DNA of 64,000 nt, from the NCBI GenBank assembly GCA_024138015.1, contig JAMXBB010000006.1:73255077-73319076 (forward strand). Reading direction: 5' to 3'. Source of the stretch: Lumnitzera littorea. Taxonomy: Eukaryota > Streptophyta > Magnoliopsida > Myrtales > Combretaceae. The notes under the pieces were generated by a model, which saw only the letters and a program-made list of their open reading frames with translations, was not told where the DNA came from and searched no databases. A program made the translations under genes and the position numbers. This document shows, in pieces, positions 1 through 10,951 of this stretch; position 1 is the first letter of the stretch; each line of letters starts with the position of its first letter.

Positions 1-240
1 ATACGAAGGTTATATTATCAATAAATTAGTGCTCGTATGTCTTTAAGGTTTTAGTTTTAGGGTTTTTATCAATTTCAAATGAAATCTTTAGTATTTACAT
101 ACATTTAGGGTAGAAAAATTTTATACGCGATTGACTAGTTATTTTAAGGTTTTTACTTTCGTTAGCCTTGTCAACTCTTAGATTGTCTAACATACTTAAG
201 TCTACTTTAAAAGCTAGATCGAAAAATTTAGGGATTTACA
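1..240 (-). mobile_element. end of a long LTR (LTR-E), cut by the window edge
   Basis: The last bases read GGGATTTACA, matching the end of the LTR at 7037-10951 (AAGGTTTACA) and of the complete LTR at 52004-54898 (AAGGCTTACA). The telo-box motif TTAGGGTTT at 57-65 is also shared with the 7037-10951 copy. From base 241 the sequence switches to the LTR of element 1. I infer the terminal part of an LTR of the same family, in the same orientation as element D, inserted into the 5' LTR of element 1. Its start and left target duplication lie outside the window. Confidence 0.55.
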
Positions 241-386
241 CTAATCCTTACGGACGTACAAGTCGATGCTAAATATTCCCTTTTTAGAAGGATTAAAAAT
301 TTTTCCTTTCTCTTTTATTTATATAGATGAATTTATTTACCCTTTTTAGTAATTTCATATAAAGGAATGTATCCCTAGGAATCCCG

Positions 387-394
387 TATAAATA
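387..394 (+). promoter_or_regulatory. TATA box of element 1 5' LTR
   Basis: TATAAATA inside the 5' LTR; the 3' LTR carries the same motif at 16495-16502. It is the likely core promoter of the element, although the interrupted LTR makes activity improbable. Confidence 0.5.
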
Positions 395-619
395 CTTTGT
401 TATAGCATTTGTTGTAATCAAATATTCCACTTTATTGAATGAAATTTATATGAGTTTTCCTTTCTTCTCTATGTTTGAGAACCTTATCCTAGCTCATAAG
501 AAGGTTATATGGTGAGCAACCCACTGCCTTAAACCGATTAGTCATATTTAGTGAGACGTTGTTCATGAGTGCTTGAGTAGTATGTCACATCCATGAGCAT
601 CTTACAATTGCTTGCCCTT

Positions 620-3600
620 TGTTTACCCCAAACTAGGGAGTTGTGATAACCTAGCCATATAAACCAACCTAAACTAGAAGTTAGCTACCGTAGCTGCTAA
701 TGTAAGTATAGTTTACACAATCTATTTACCATTCTTCTACTTTAAGCCATCTAATTATGTACTTGATTGAGATCAACCTATGATATATATTATCAAAATA
801 GCTTTTGAAAATAATTTTGTAATATAAATGCTTAAGAAGAATCAAGTTTCACAATCATAGGGAATTCAAAATCTCGAATTTTACAAAAAGTTTCAAGAAT
901 TAAATTGATACGAAAGATAAAACGATTAATTATAGATTTATAAAGGTCTACAGGTTTGTAGAGTATGGTAGGGGTATCAATAGTTGAAAATTAGAAGGTC
1001 ACCTAAGGAGACCCTATTAGTTTTCCCATAAATAAGTAAAGCCGAAAAATAAATAGAAATTTAGCTAATTAGTCCTACATCTCACTCCCTGACCAGTTCT
1101 CTAATCTTCTAAGACTTAGAGTAGTACTGGTAGGTTTACTAGAAACCTACAAAATAGCTATAGGGAAATAAGTAACAATTTACTCTATAAGTAGGACAGA
1201 GAGAGTAGTACACATTTAACCTTAAGAAATTAGGGTTTTCAAGCAATTTAGTTAAATACTATGCATATACAAGCAAGTATCATAGCATAACATTATTTGG
1301 TTCGTAGTAAGATTAGAGAAACTACACTTTCTCTTTTCTAGGTTGAGGAGTTTGAAGTCTAGTACAAGAATTGAAACTAAACTAGGGCTTATGTAATGGA
1401 GAACACACTTCGCCCAAGACTTCACTTTGAAATACAATCCTTAACCTTGTTGCAAGCTCCTCCCTTATCACTTAGTTTGACTAAGGATAGGGAAATGACC
1501 ATTTCAACTATCTTCATCGAAGGGTCTGTGTTTGGCTCGAGAATCCTAATCGTTTCCCTAATGGGTTGTGGTGTATGATAAGTTAGAAGTTAGGCTAAGT
1601 TTGAGTGAGATTGCTTTTAGGGTGATCAAGTAATTTCAAACAATCTAAAGTAGTAACATCATAGAGCAACCAATACATATACTCCATCACTCCATAATGA
1701 CAATGCAATATTTAAGCACATATACTATACATGTACATGCCACTAACTTACAATCATAAGAAAAACATATACTATAACCTTCAAGTATCCTTATATAACA
1801 TTTCAAAGTGTTGTAAAGTACTAATCTTACTTACCTGGACATGTAACATTTGATAAATGTGCATATGGGTCTTATCTGCATCTGTTCCCCTTAAATACTG
1901 AATATAATCACTTTAGTTTTATTAAATATAAAGTAATTGAGTTCATTTTAATAATTCAAGTGTGGTTATGATTTATCTTTAGTGAGTAGTGTAAGCTTTG
2001 TATTGAGTACCGATTTGCTATTGAAGTCTCTGAATAAGATTTTAAAAGATTGCCTAATACCAAGTTTTGGTCTCAAAACCTTCTGATGAAATCTTTGAAT
2101 GAGGATCATTAAACTAGTAACCTTCTTACTAAGTTTCTAAAGTTATCCCAGTTGTAGTCTTTACTCCAATCAACTCTCTAAAGAAGCCTCTAAAGTCATT
2201 TTCCTTAAGCATTCCACACCAATCAATCTTTAGATCAAGTTCTTGAAGCCATTTCAACTACATTTCTTTTACAAAATACTTCCTAAACAAGTCCATGATG
2301 CGGGTATAACTAAGTCCCTTTTTACTAGCCAACCTTTTGATCAACTCTCTAGACTAGAGATTAAGCCCCCTCTTTACAGATCAACCCTTTAAAAATGTCT
2401 CTGATGTAATTTCATCTAAAACCTTCTAAATTAACCAACCCTCCAAATATGTCTCTGAAATCATTGCAACTGTTCTTTATTTACCAAATAACTTTCCAAA
2501 CGAGGCTTGAATATGGCTATTATTTAAAATCCTTTTTCTAGCTAATCCTTTTGAACATGTCTCTAAAGTCATTATGACCATACTTCTTATACTAAATAGC
2601 TTCTCAAACAAGGCTCCCACATGATCACAATTAAAATCCTTTAACCAGCTATCCTTTTGAGTATGTATTTGTATCATGAATTAAGTCCTCCTTTTACCAC
2701 TTCAACCCTCTAAAGAACTTTCTAAATAGATTCAATTCACAAGTTTGCTCCAAGCGACCCACTCCATTATCTTATTCCAGATTACATACATGATAAATTA
2801 AGATCATATAATAAGTTCATCATGCCCATGATCACCATATCATCGAAATTTTCAAATCCTCATATTTTCACCTTAATGCATGTAGTATATAATCAATGAT
2901 TTATGCATATCTCAAATTCCATTCCACCCAATTGACCTTAGATCACTCTCCACAGTGACATATGACACAAATAAGCTCCAAATTTGTTGCATGTTATTTT
3001 CCACAAAGTTAATTGTGTGAAACTTCCAGAAAATGGCATTTTTCAACAAATTTAGAGACTTAAAATTCCTTAAAATCATTGAAAATATTTTTTTCCAAAA
3101 ACTTTTCTTGTAATCCTTACATGCAATATGGGGTTATTCCAGAAAAAGTTTGGCTTCAAAACAACAAGATTAAGGTTATGTAAAACAACTTTGAAAATTG
3201 CTCGAATTTGGATGATTTCTTAAGGAGGTTATATACTTATTTAAAAATTGTATAATTGATATTTTTCTTAGAAAGTACATATAAAAATATGCTAAAATAT
3301 TTTTTTTTTCATAATTTTTTGTGTTAATTTGGTACTTTTAGAAATTAAGAGAAAATTAAGTTGAATTTACAATCGACCAGAATCCAACTACCCAGCTACC
3401 TTCTTCAAGCACTCCTTTGTCAATCTAACCAAGCACTGCCACTACTATTAGTTAGTGGTGGTGGTGGTGGTTTACCTGTAGATGCTCTCTAGATTTAGGT
3501 TCCATGAATCGGCTTGATTTGCACAGTTTTGATTCTAATTTTTTTTCTAGATTTGTTCTTTACTTATCTACCCCTTCTTATATTTTTTCCCAAACTCCTT

Positions 3601-4164
3601 GTAGCTTGTTTGAAATTTTAGAGAGGAGTGGTGATGATTCTTAAACTTATAGGGTGAGAAATGAATTTTTCTCTCTCCTAATTTTAGCCTATGTACCTTA
3701 AGTCTAAGCATAGCTAAGTGTCCTTGATTCTTTAATTAACAGATGTCTAAGGGATGTTCCATGCCTCATCCATATTGATTCTGGTGGATTAGCAACTTTT
3801 ATGAATTTTTTATTATTTTTCTTATGAATTTTTTGCTAATTATACATATTTTTAGGTATTTTAGCCGTTTTCGATTTATAATTATGTATAATAATTATAA
3901 ATAAGATATACGTAATACTAGAATATATTATTTTATATCATGTTATAATTTTAATGTGCAATTAAATAATCTCTAAAGTTTGGTTAACTTTTCTTACCTA
4001 AATCATGTATATATGGCGAGTGAAAAATAACATAATATAATTTAGTGAAATTAACTATTTTCAGCTATAATATTATTATTTTATTATATTTCTATAATTC
4101 GGACCTACGACATACATCTTAAATTACATACTCAGAATGACTATGCAAAATTATAGAACTCATA
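620..4164 (-). mobile_element. solo long LTR (LTR-A) with perfect 5-bp target duplication
   Basis: The element begins TGTTTACCCC, lining up with the start of LTR-D2 (TGTTACGCCC) and LTR-B (TGTTGCGACC). It is flanked by CCCTT at 615-619 and 4165-4169. The last two bases are TA where CA is expected, one transition. The interrupted target is the 5' LTR of element 1; the uninterrupted site is near 16700. The copy carries the degenerate block near 1394-1580 also seen at 22185, 47990 and 52660. There is no internal coding region, so this is a solo LTR of about 3.5 kb. Orientation is taken from element D. Confidence 0.75.
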
Positions 4165-4283
4165 CCCTTGTGCCCACATTTCCACCCTAACTCATTTCCT
4201 TATTTCTTTAATAGTTTCAAAGGACCCATTCACACTATAGTAAAACCTCTTTTGAGTATCGCATTTAGTTTACCCTATTATGT

Positions 4284-4296
4284 TGGTATCATAGCT
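4284..4296 (+). promoter_or_regulatory. primer-binding site of element 1 (initiator Met tRNA)
   Basis: TGGTATCATAGC directly follows the 5' LTR and matches the usual plant gypsy site TGGTATCAGAGC with one mismatch. It is where the 3' end of initiator methionine tRNA would prime minus-strand cDNA synthesis. Confidence 0.75.
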
Positions 4297-4752
4297 TGAG
4301 TTTTAAGTAAGGTTAGAAGTCTAAGTAGTGTTATGCATGTTGGTTGAGTTGTAGTTCTAGTCAAGGTTTTTGTTGATGTGTCAATAGTAATGAGTGTATT
4401 AGCGTGAGTTTTATTATGCCCTGTCTTTAGTTCTCAAAATATAGTAGGGGTTGTTAAATTAAAGTAATAATAGGAGTTTGTTACTGTTTTGTGTGCTTTA
4501 GTTGTTGTCGAAGGTGGTTGTGCTTATGAAGGTGAGCAGTAATTGTTGTCATATTACGTTGCTAAAGAAGTGGTTTAGTTGTTATTGAAGTCGTGGTTAC
4601 TAAAGACGTAGTTGTTAGAAATTGTATATTATGCTTTGACTGATAAAAAAATGATCGACTGAAATGCGAATGCAGTAGTTGGAGATAATGAGAGTGATGC
4701 TCCAGGCTAAGGCCGACTTATAGAGTAAACCCTAAGAACCACATATGAATAG
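4297..4752 (+). other. untranslated leader of element 1
   Basis: No open frame of note. It lies between the primer site and the first gag methionine at 4753 and is rich in GTTGTTG-like runs. No regulatory motif was recognised. Confidence 0.4.
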
Positions 4753-7036
4753 ATGGATCAACTTACTAAACTTTTGGAAAATATGATAGTCATGATGCAA
4801 AGAGAAGCCGTAGCCTTATTGAAGGAGTCTGTTGAGTTGATGAGTACTATTAATGAGACTCTAAAGGAAGCCCAAGCTAAATATTAGCATCACCAACCTA
4901 ATAATGAAGTCTAATGTAGAAGAGTTTACCCAACTTGAAATATTGGAGTTGAAGGAGTCGAATGAAGAGCTAATAGAAAATGGAGGTTATGGAAGAAGAA
5001 TGGAGTGATGATGGTCGATGAAAGATTAAAAATAGCACCTTAAAATGGTAAACTTGAAGGCTAACTTGATAGAGTTGTGTATCTTGTTTGACATCCCTAA
5101 AGAAGATCTAAATGACTAGCCTATCGAAGGATCAATTAAGATGATGTTGGTAAAGTTGATGAGGATTACTATGAAGAGTGTTGTTCGAGCTCCTAGAAGT
5201 ATTGATAATATGAAGGTTCAAATTCCAAGCTTCATAGGAAGTAGTAGTGCCGATGAGTACCTAGATTGGAAAGAGCGGGTTGAGAAGTTATTTGAGTATT
5301 ATCGTTATGCTAAGGATGGTATGTTATACTTTCCATCCTAAAATTCACTAGTTATGTCCATATGTAGTGGAAGAAGTTGCATATGATGAGAGAAAGAGAT
5401 GGTCCACAGGGTGTAAGAACATGGGAAGAAATTAAGAGGGTCATGTAAAGAAGATTTGCTCCTTACTCATACTATCAAGATACTTTTACAAAGTTACTTG
5501 AGATAAGAAAACCAATATGAGTGCATACATGAGTTCTAGATGCAAATGATTAAGTGTGAAGTAGAAGAGCTTAAAGCTCGAACTATTTCAAGATATGTTA
5601 TGGCTTAAAATATGTGTTAGGGATGTTGTTAAGGTACAATCCTTTTATGCCTTCAAAGAATCTAGTAAGTTTGCCCAATGTATTGAGAGACAAAGGAAAA
5701 ATCGACCTTACCAAGCTCATAATTCTTGACTTGTTCAATCGGTTTGACTTATCCAAGGAAGTAGCAGGAAGCCAAGTAGCTTAGTGCCAAGTAAGAAAGA
5801 TAGATAGTTATCCCTTGCAAAAGGAGTAAGGATGGAGCAAGGAGGTAAAGAGAAGGAATTAAAAAGGGGTAAACCTTAGGAAGAAAGACAAGTAAGATCA
5901 ATGGATTTAAGTATAAAGGCTTTGGACATATGGTTGCTTAGTGTCCAAATCAACAAACCTTGGTAATTAAAGGTGATGCCCCGACTTTTGAAGTGTACAA
6001 TACTAATGGAGAAGTTAGTGAAGCTATAGAAGAAGTAGAAGATGGAGTGAAGGTGCAAGTTATAGGAGATAACATTTATCTTAAAGAAGGCAACATGCTA
6101 ACATGGGTTGTTTGTTGAGGTATGAGTACGGAGTCTTACAAAGAGAATGAGTAGTGTAAAAGTTTATTTCATCCTACATGTAAGGTATAAGATTAGTTTT
6201 GTGCTTAATTATTGATAATGGTATGCATCCATGAGATTAGTTAAGCAATTGAACTTGCTGACTACTCTAAATCCTAAACCATACAACCTATACTGGGTAA
6301 ATCAGAAAGGATCATTGTATATTACAAAACAAGTGCTATTACCAATTTTTGTTGGGAGTTATAAGGAAGGATACTATGCGATGTATACCGAATGTATGCT
6401 TTGTATATTTTAGTTAGTTGACCTTAGTTGTTCGATAGAAGGGTTATGTATGATGGCTATAAGAATACTTGTACGTTTCAGAAAGATGGTCAACCTATTA
6501 CATTTTCTTAATGACACCAAGCTAAGTTAGTAATATGTAGTCTAAATTGAGCCAAAGATCCAAGAAGACATTGATAATGAGTCTATCTATGCTTAAAGAG
6601 GTTGTGAAGTCTGAGGAGCTAACTTTTTACTGATACAAAGAATGTTAGAAACACAAAAGTAGATTGACCAACCTGAAGAGGTCAAGAAATTGTTAGATGA
6701 GTTTGCTGACCTATTCCTTGAAGAGTTGCTAAGAGGATTACCACTAAAGTGAAGAATAAAGCATGGAATTGACCTGTAATTGGAAGTCATATTGCCAAAT
6801 CAACTGGCTTACAAATGAATCCCAAGCAAGCCACTGAACTATAGAGAGAGCGAAATGAGCTCATTGAAATAGGATATGTTTGAGAAAGTATGAGTCCATG
6901 TGTTTTGCCTATATTATTGATCCCTAAGAAGGATAGAAGTTAGAGGATGTGTGTAGATAGTTGAGCTATTAACAAGATCACCATAAAGTATAGGTATCTG
7001 ATCTTTAGATTAGATGATATGTTGGATAAGTTGCAT
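4753..7036 (+). pseudogene. element 1 gag, protease and first part of reverse transcriptase (broken)
   Basis: The frame starting MDQLTKLLEN is followed by many stops and shifts. Gag is recognised by the matrix-like segment around 5180-5340 (DEYLDWKERVEKLF), the WW-K region near 5375, and a decayed zinc knuckle near 5900-5950 (GHMVA then a stop then CPN). The protease region is near 6130-6430, where LYWVNQKGSLYITKQVLLP parallels element 2. Reverse transcriptase starts about 6660 and includes YRYLIFRLDDMLDKLH, ending at 7036 where LTR-B is inserted. The protein continues at 10952. The element is a close relative of elements 2-4 and cannot be translated. Confidence 0.85.
7032..7036. repeat. left target duplication of LTR-B
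   Basis: TGCAT here and TACAT at 10952-10956 flank LTR-B, one transition apart. Joining across the insert continues the reverse transcriptase frame (DKLH followed by GVRIFSKVDLKSGYHQI), which fixes the boundary independently. Confidence 0.75.
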
Positions 7037-9155
7037 TGTTGCGACCTAAAGGGGCTAGTCGTGGCAGTCGCCGTATACCATACAAAGGATTATAAATTGA
7101 GTTCCCTTACAATCGACGACCCTTTTATACGATACACAAGGCTACAACTACTACTAACTACCAAGAGTGCGTAAGCTTAAGCAATATCATTTCATGACAA
7201 ATAATAATATCGTAAAACATAACACATAATTTATGTGTATAAAAGTTTACAGATATAGAGTTTAAAACATGTCTAAAGTCATACTAATATAAAAATTACA
7301 TATTCAAATCTACATTTAATCAAAAGTACTATCTGTCCTCAAACAGCTCTCACATTGACCCTGTAGAGAAAGCTAACCTCGGGTATACGACGGCTTGACT
7401 TCACGAATAAGTCGGCCTGCAAAAGAAGTCTACGAGGGTATAAGCTTACTAGCTTAGTGAGATATTTTCCCTCAACCATACAGCAATCAAGTTATACTAC
7501 AGTTAAGTTCAACTAAATGAATGCATGAACAAGCAGTATGCCAAACAAATACATGCAGGTGACCAGGTACTGCATGCAACTCAGATTTAACGCCCTCTGA
7601 AGTCAGGGTTGGAGATTCATCGGTACAGTCAGATCCGGGTATCATATTAGAACTTATTTCATAACGAAACTCCGCATTTCGTATTAAAAATGTAATGGTA
7701 CATCCATTACCAGCTTTATCAAAACGAGTTCTACATATTATTGTGAGTAAGTTCACGCAGCCCTCACTCACCCCTAAACAAAGGCCTCTGGACTCGACCC
7801 ATAGCCAGACGGTTGGTGCCTCTAACGCCTAGTCATCCCGTGGGCCAGGGTAAGGTCATATCGCACATGTGCACCGTACGAAATCAATAATAATCAATAA
7901 TCAACCCAAGTATGGCCTCTCGCTACCTCCATGTAATGTGACTACTCGGAATTAGTTATGCATGATTTATGTATGATCTAAGTTAACTTTTCTAGTCGAA
8001 TAAAAGTTAAGTCATATTTAATCAGTGATTATTCCAAGTCACAAACAATCAATCTATTGAATCTACTATGCAACAAACATTATATTATTGAAATTTAAAG
8101 TAGATTCATCATCAACAATAATTATCATGCACAAGCATAACCCAACCCCATTCATATTCATTTATAATTCATAATTTATGTTCACTAACTACAAGCACAA
8201 ACAAATATGGAATCATAAGGAAAAACTCACTCGGCCATGGCTAGCTCAGGGATTGTAATAGTCGGTGGGCGCAGCTCAGGGTCGATATCAAGATCACTTG
8301 AGAATAAGGAAAATTTGTAAGATAGAGAATTGAAAACTAACTAGTGTTATAATGTGTAAGGTTTATTTTACTTAGTTACGTGAAATTGTCGATTCGAGCT
8401 TTTTATCGAATCGCGTGTAAATTTTTCGTTTTAGCTCGGATTGTAATAAACTTATAGTCCATTTTGATCATTTTCGAGCGTATTTTCTCGTAACGAGATT
8501 CGTTTTGGAAGTTATGACTCGTAACTTAAATTGTGATACAAAAATATCACAAAAATTATTATTTAAATTTAAAAATTATAAAATATTGATTTTCGCTTTT
8601 TCGTAACATATTTATAATTTAATAATTATTTAAATCATATGTTTGTTATTTTTATTATTTTGGGTATATTTTCCTATTTTTCTCATTTTCTTATTTTTCT
8701 TATGTACCTCACGATTATATATATATATATATATATATATATTCCTATACTTATAATATATAATTTATAGTTTATGTTATTGTAAATTCTTAAATTACGG
8801 TATCATATATACATATATATACTATATATTACACGTATTATATATGTGTATGTATTTATTTAAAACATACTCTTATACACATATTCATATATTTATATAT
8901 ATATTTTGTATTTATTTATTTATATGTCTTACATGTATACATACCTATAAATACATACATATATGTTCGGCATATATATACTTATATAGTAGTTATCATT
9001 TATCATAAAATATATAGTATATGCCGTATACTATTATATATATATATTCATATGTCTTATATATGTACTTATAAAAATACCCCACTATATACTATACAAC
9101 TACACACACACATATATATATATAATCATATATGTATACCCATATATATATAAAG

Positions 9156-10456
9156 TTACGGTACATACATATATACTTATACTATAGTTATGTAAATTAT
9201 TAATTAGATGTATTAAAAAAAACAAATACATAATACATACCATATACTTATGTACATACATGTATACATAACCTAACCTTATATTTACACATATAATTAA
9301 ATTTAGGTATTCATGTACATAGACATATACTATTAGTGTTATATGTAAAAATACCATACAAATACTATAATTCTACATGTGTATAATATAATATACATCT
9401 ATACTTTCTAAAATAAATCACTTACCTTGTAGTTTTTATTTTTTCTTCTTTTCCTTCTTCTTTTTCTTCCTTCCTTCTCTCTTTTCTCTCTTTCTTTTTT
9501 CCTTATGATTTGCTCTCGTCGGATGTGTGTTTGTGCAGATTTTTCTTTCTTGTTTTTCCAGATTTTATATGGCTTCCTTTGCTCACGTGAGTTTAGCTTA
9601 ATTTGTAAGCTAAGGTAACTTTTACATTAATATAAATAAGACAAAATAATATCAACACATGGTAATTTGCTTGATCATGTGGCTGCTGATTTTTTTTTTT
9701 TTTTGTCTTAATTTGTTGACTTTGATTCATGTTTTGCGCAGGAGAAGAATTGGATTGGAAATGGAGAAGGAAAATGAGATAAATTGGAAATGGAAGAGAA
9801 GGANTTACGGTACATACATATATACTTATACTATAGTTATGTAAATTATTAATTAGATGTATTAAAAAAAACAAATACATAATACATACCATATACTTAT
9901 GTACATACATGTATACATAACCTAACCTTATATTTATACATATAATTAAATTTAGGTATTCATGTACATAGACATATACTATTAGTGTTATATGTAAAAA
10001 TACCATACAAATACTATAATTCTACATGTATATAATAAAATATACATCTATACTTTCTAAAATAAATCACTTACCTTGTAGTTTTTTATTTTTTTCTTCT
10101 TTTACTTCTTCTTTTTCTTCCTTCCTTCTCTCTTTTCTCTCTTTCTTTTTTCCTTACGGTTTGCTCTCGTCGGATGTGTGTTTGTGCAGATTTTTCTTTC
10201 TTGTTTTTTTCCAGATTTTATATGGCTTCCTTTGCTCACGTGAGTTTAGCTTAATTTGTAAGCTAAGGTAACTTTTACATTAATATAAATAAGACAAAAT
10301 AATATCAACACATGGTAATTTGCTTGATCATGTGGCTGCTGATTTTTTTTTTTTTTTGTCTTAATTTGTTGACTTTGATTCATGTTTTGTGCAGGAGAAG
10401 AATTAGATTGGAAATGAAGAAAGAAAATGAGATAAATTGGAAATGGAAGAGAAGGA
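9156..10456. repeat. 649-base direct duplication around a single N (likely assembly artefact)
   Basis: 9156-9803 is repeated almost base for base at 9805-10456, with only scattered substitutions and small indels in T runs. The copies are separated by one N at 9804. Other LTRs of the family show no such duplication. The second copy runs on smoothly into the rest of the LTR, while the first stops at the N. I infer overlapping contig ends, perhaps two haplotypes, joined without merging. Reading frames crossing this zone should be ignored. Confidence 0.8.
9582..9591. promoter_or_regulatory. G-box palindrome in LTR-B
   Basis: CTCACGTGAG is a perfect ten-base palindrome containing CACGTG, the core bound by plant bZIP and bHLH factors. 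It recurs near 10236 in the duplicated copy. Its use by the LTR promoter is only inferred. Confidence 0.35.
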
Positions 10457-10716
10457 AAATGAAAATTATTAACAAATATGTATAATTTTTTGAATTATAC
10501 AAATTATAGTGCATCTCCTCGTAGATTAGTTTTCAAAATTTTATGAAATTTTATCAATTTAACTGGTACCCGTTACAATTATAATTTTTACAAGTTATTA
10601 TGGTAATTTCATTACAATTTCGTACAAATAGGCGATTTAGTCGAAAATTACATTTGACTATAATTTTATCGCTATTGTGTATTATTTAACTATTTTATAG
10701 GTTTATGTTTATGATT

Positions 10717-10800
10717 TTAGGGTTTCGAGCAATTTTGGGTTCAATTTCCATTAATGATGCATAAACTAGTTTTAGGGTTTTAGTAAGCAATTTAGGGTTT
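10717..10800 (-). promoter_or_regulatory. cluster of three telo-box motifs in LTR-B
   Basis: TTAGGGTTT occurs at 10717-10725, 10772-10780 and 10792-10800, within about 230 bases of the LTR end. On the minus strand these read AAACCCTAA, the plant telo-box. If the LTR is oriented like element D, they lie at the beginning of U3, where promoter elements are expected. Confidence 0.45.
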
Positions 10801-10951
10801 CGATACATTCCTAAGGTTTTGTTATCAATGTTATATTTGATTTATTAAACTTCATATTCTTTTATTATTATTAGCCTTATCGACTTATTGTACAGTTTAG
10901 AATACTCGAACATGAGCTAGGGTTCAACTACTGTTTTTTCTAAGGTTTACA

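Larger units (their letters stand above)
241..4280 (+). mobile_element. 5' LTR of gypsy element 1, left-truncated and interrupted
   Basis: Two blocks, 241-619 and 4170-4280, align in order with 16201-16811 downstream. Shared landmarks are the TATA region (387-394 here, 16495-16502 there), the stretch around TAGCTCATA, and the block ending GTTTACCCTATTA. The second block ends just before a primer-binding site at 4284, which fixes it as the 5' LTR. The two blocks are separated by LTR-A (620-4164). The left end is replaced by another LTR ending at 240. Confidence 0.7.
7037..10951 (-). mobile_element. solo long LTR (LTR-B) inside element 1 reverse transcriptase
   Basis: It starts TGTTGCGACC and ends GGTTTACA, matching LTR-A, LTR-C and LTR-D2. 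It splits a recognisable reverse transcriptase between the helix that ends DDMLDKLH and the IFSKVDLKSGYHQI motif. The apparent length of 3915 bases includes a 649-base repeat around the N at 9804; without it the LTR is about 3266 bases, close to the others. It contains an AT dinucleotide run at 8716-8741, poly-pyrimidine tracts near 9430-9510 and 10080-10150, and three telo-box motifs near its end. No internal coding region is present. Confidence 0.8.

Noticed and set aside
7487..7771. 94-codon minus-strand frame
   Set aside because: Inside LTR-B with no counterpart in the other LTR copies and no domain similarity.
8716..8741. AT dinucleotide run and other AT microsatellites (near 9115, 15685, 24412, 52198, 62042)
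   Set aside because: Ordinary simple repeats in AT-rich LTR or intergenic DNA, not evidence of function.
9100..10271. Several open frames of 60-137 codons with repeated starts
   Set aside because: They lie in AT-rich LTR sequence duplicated across the N at 9804; two share the same N-terminus because of that duplication.
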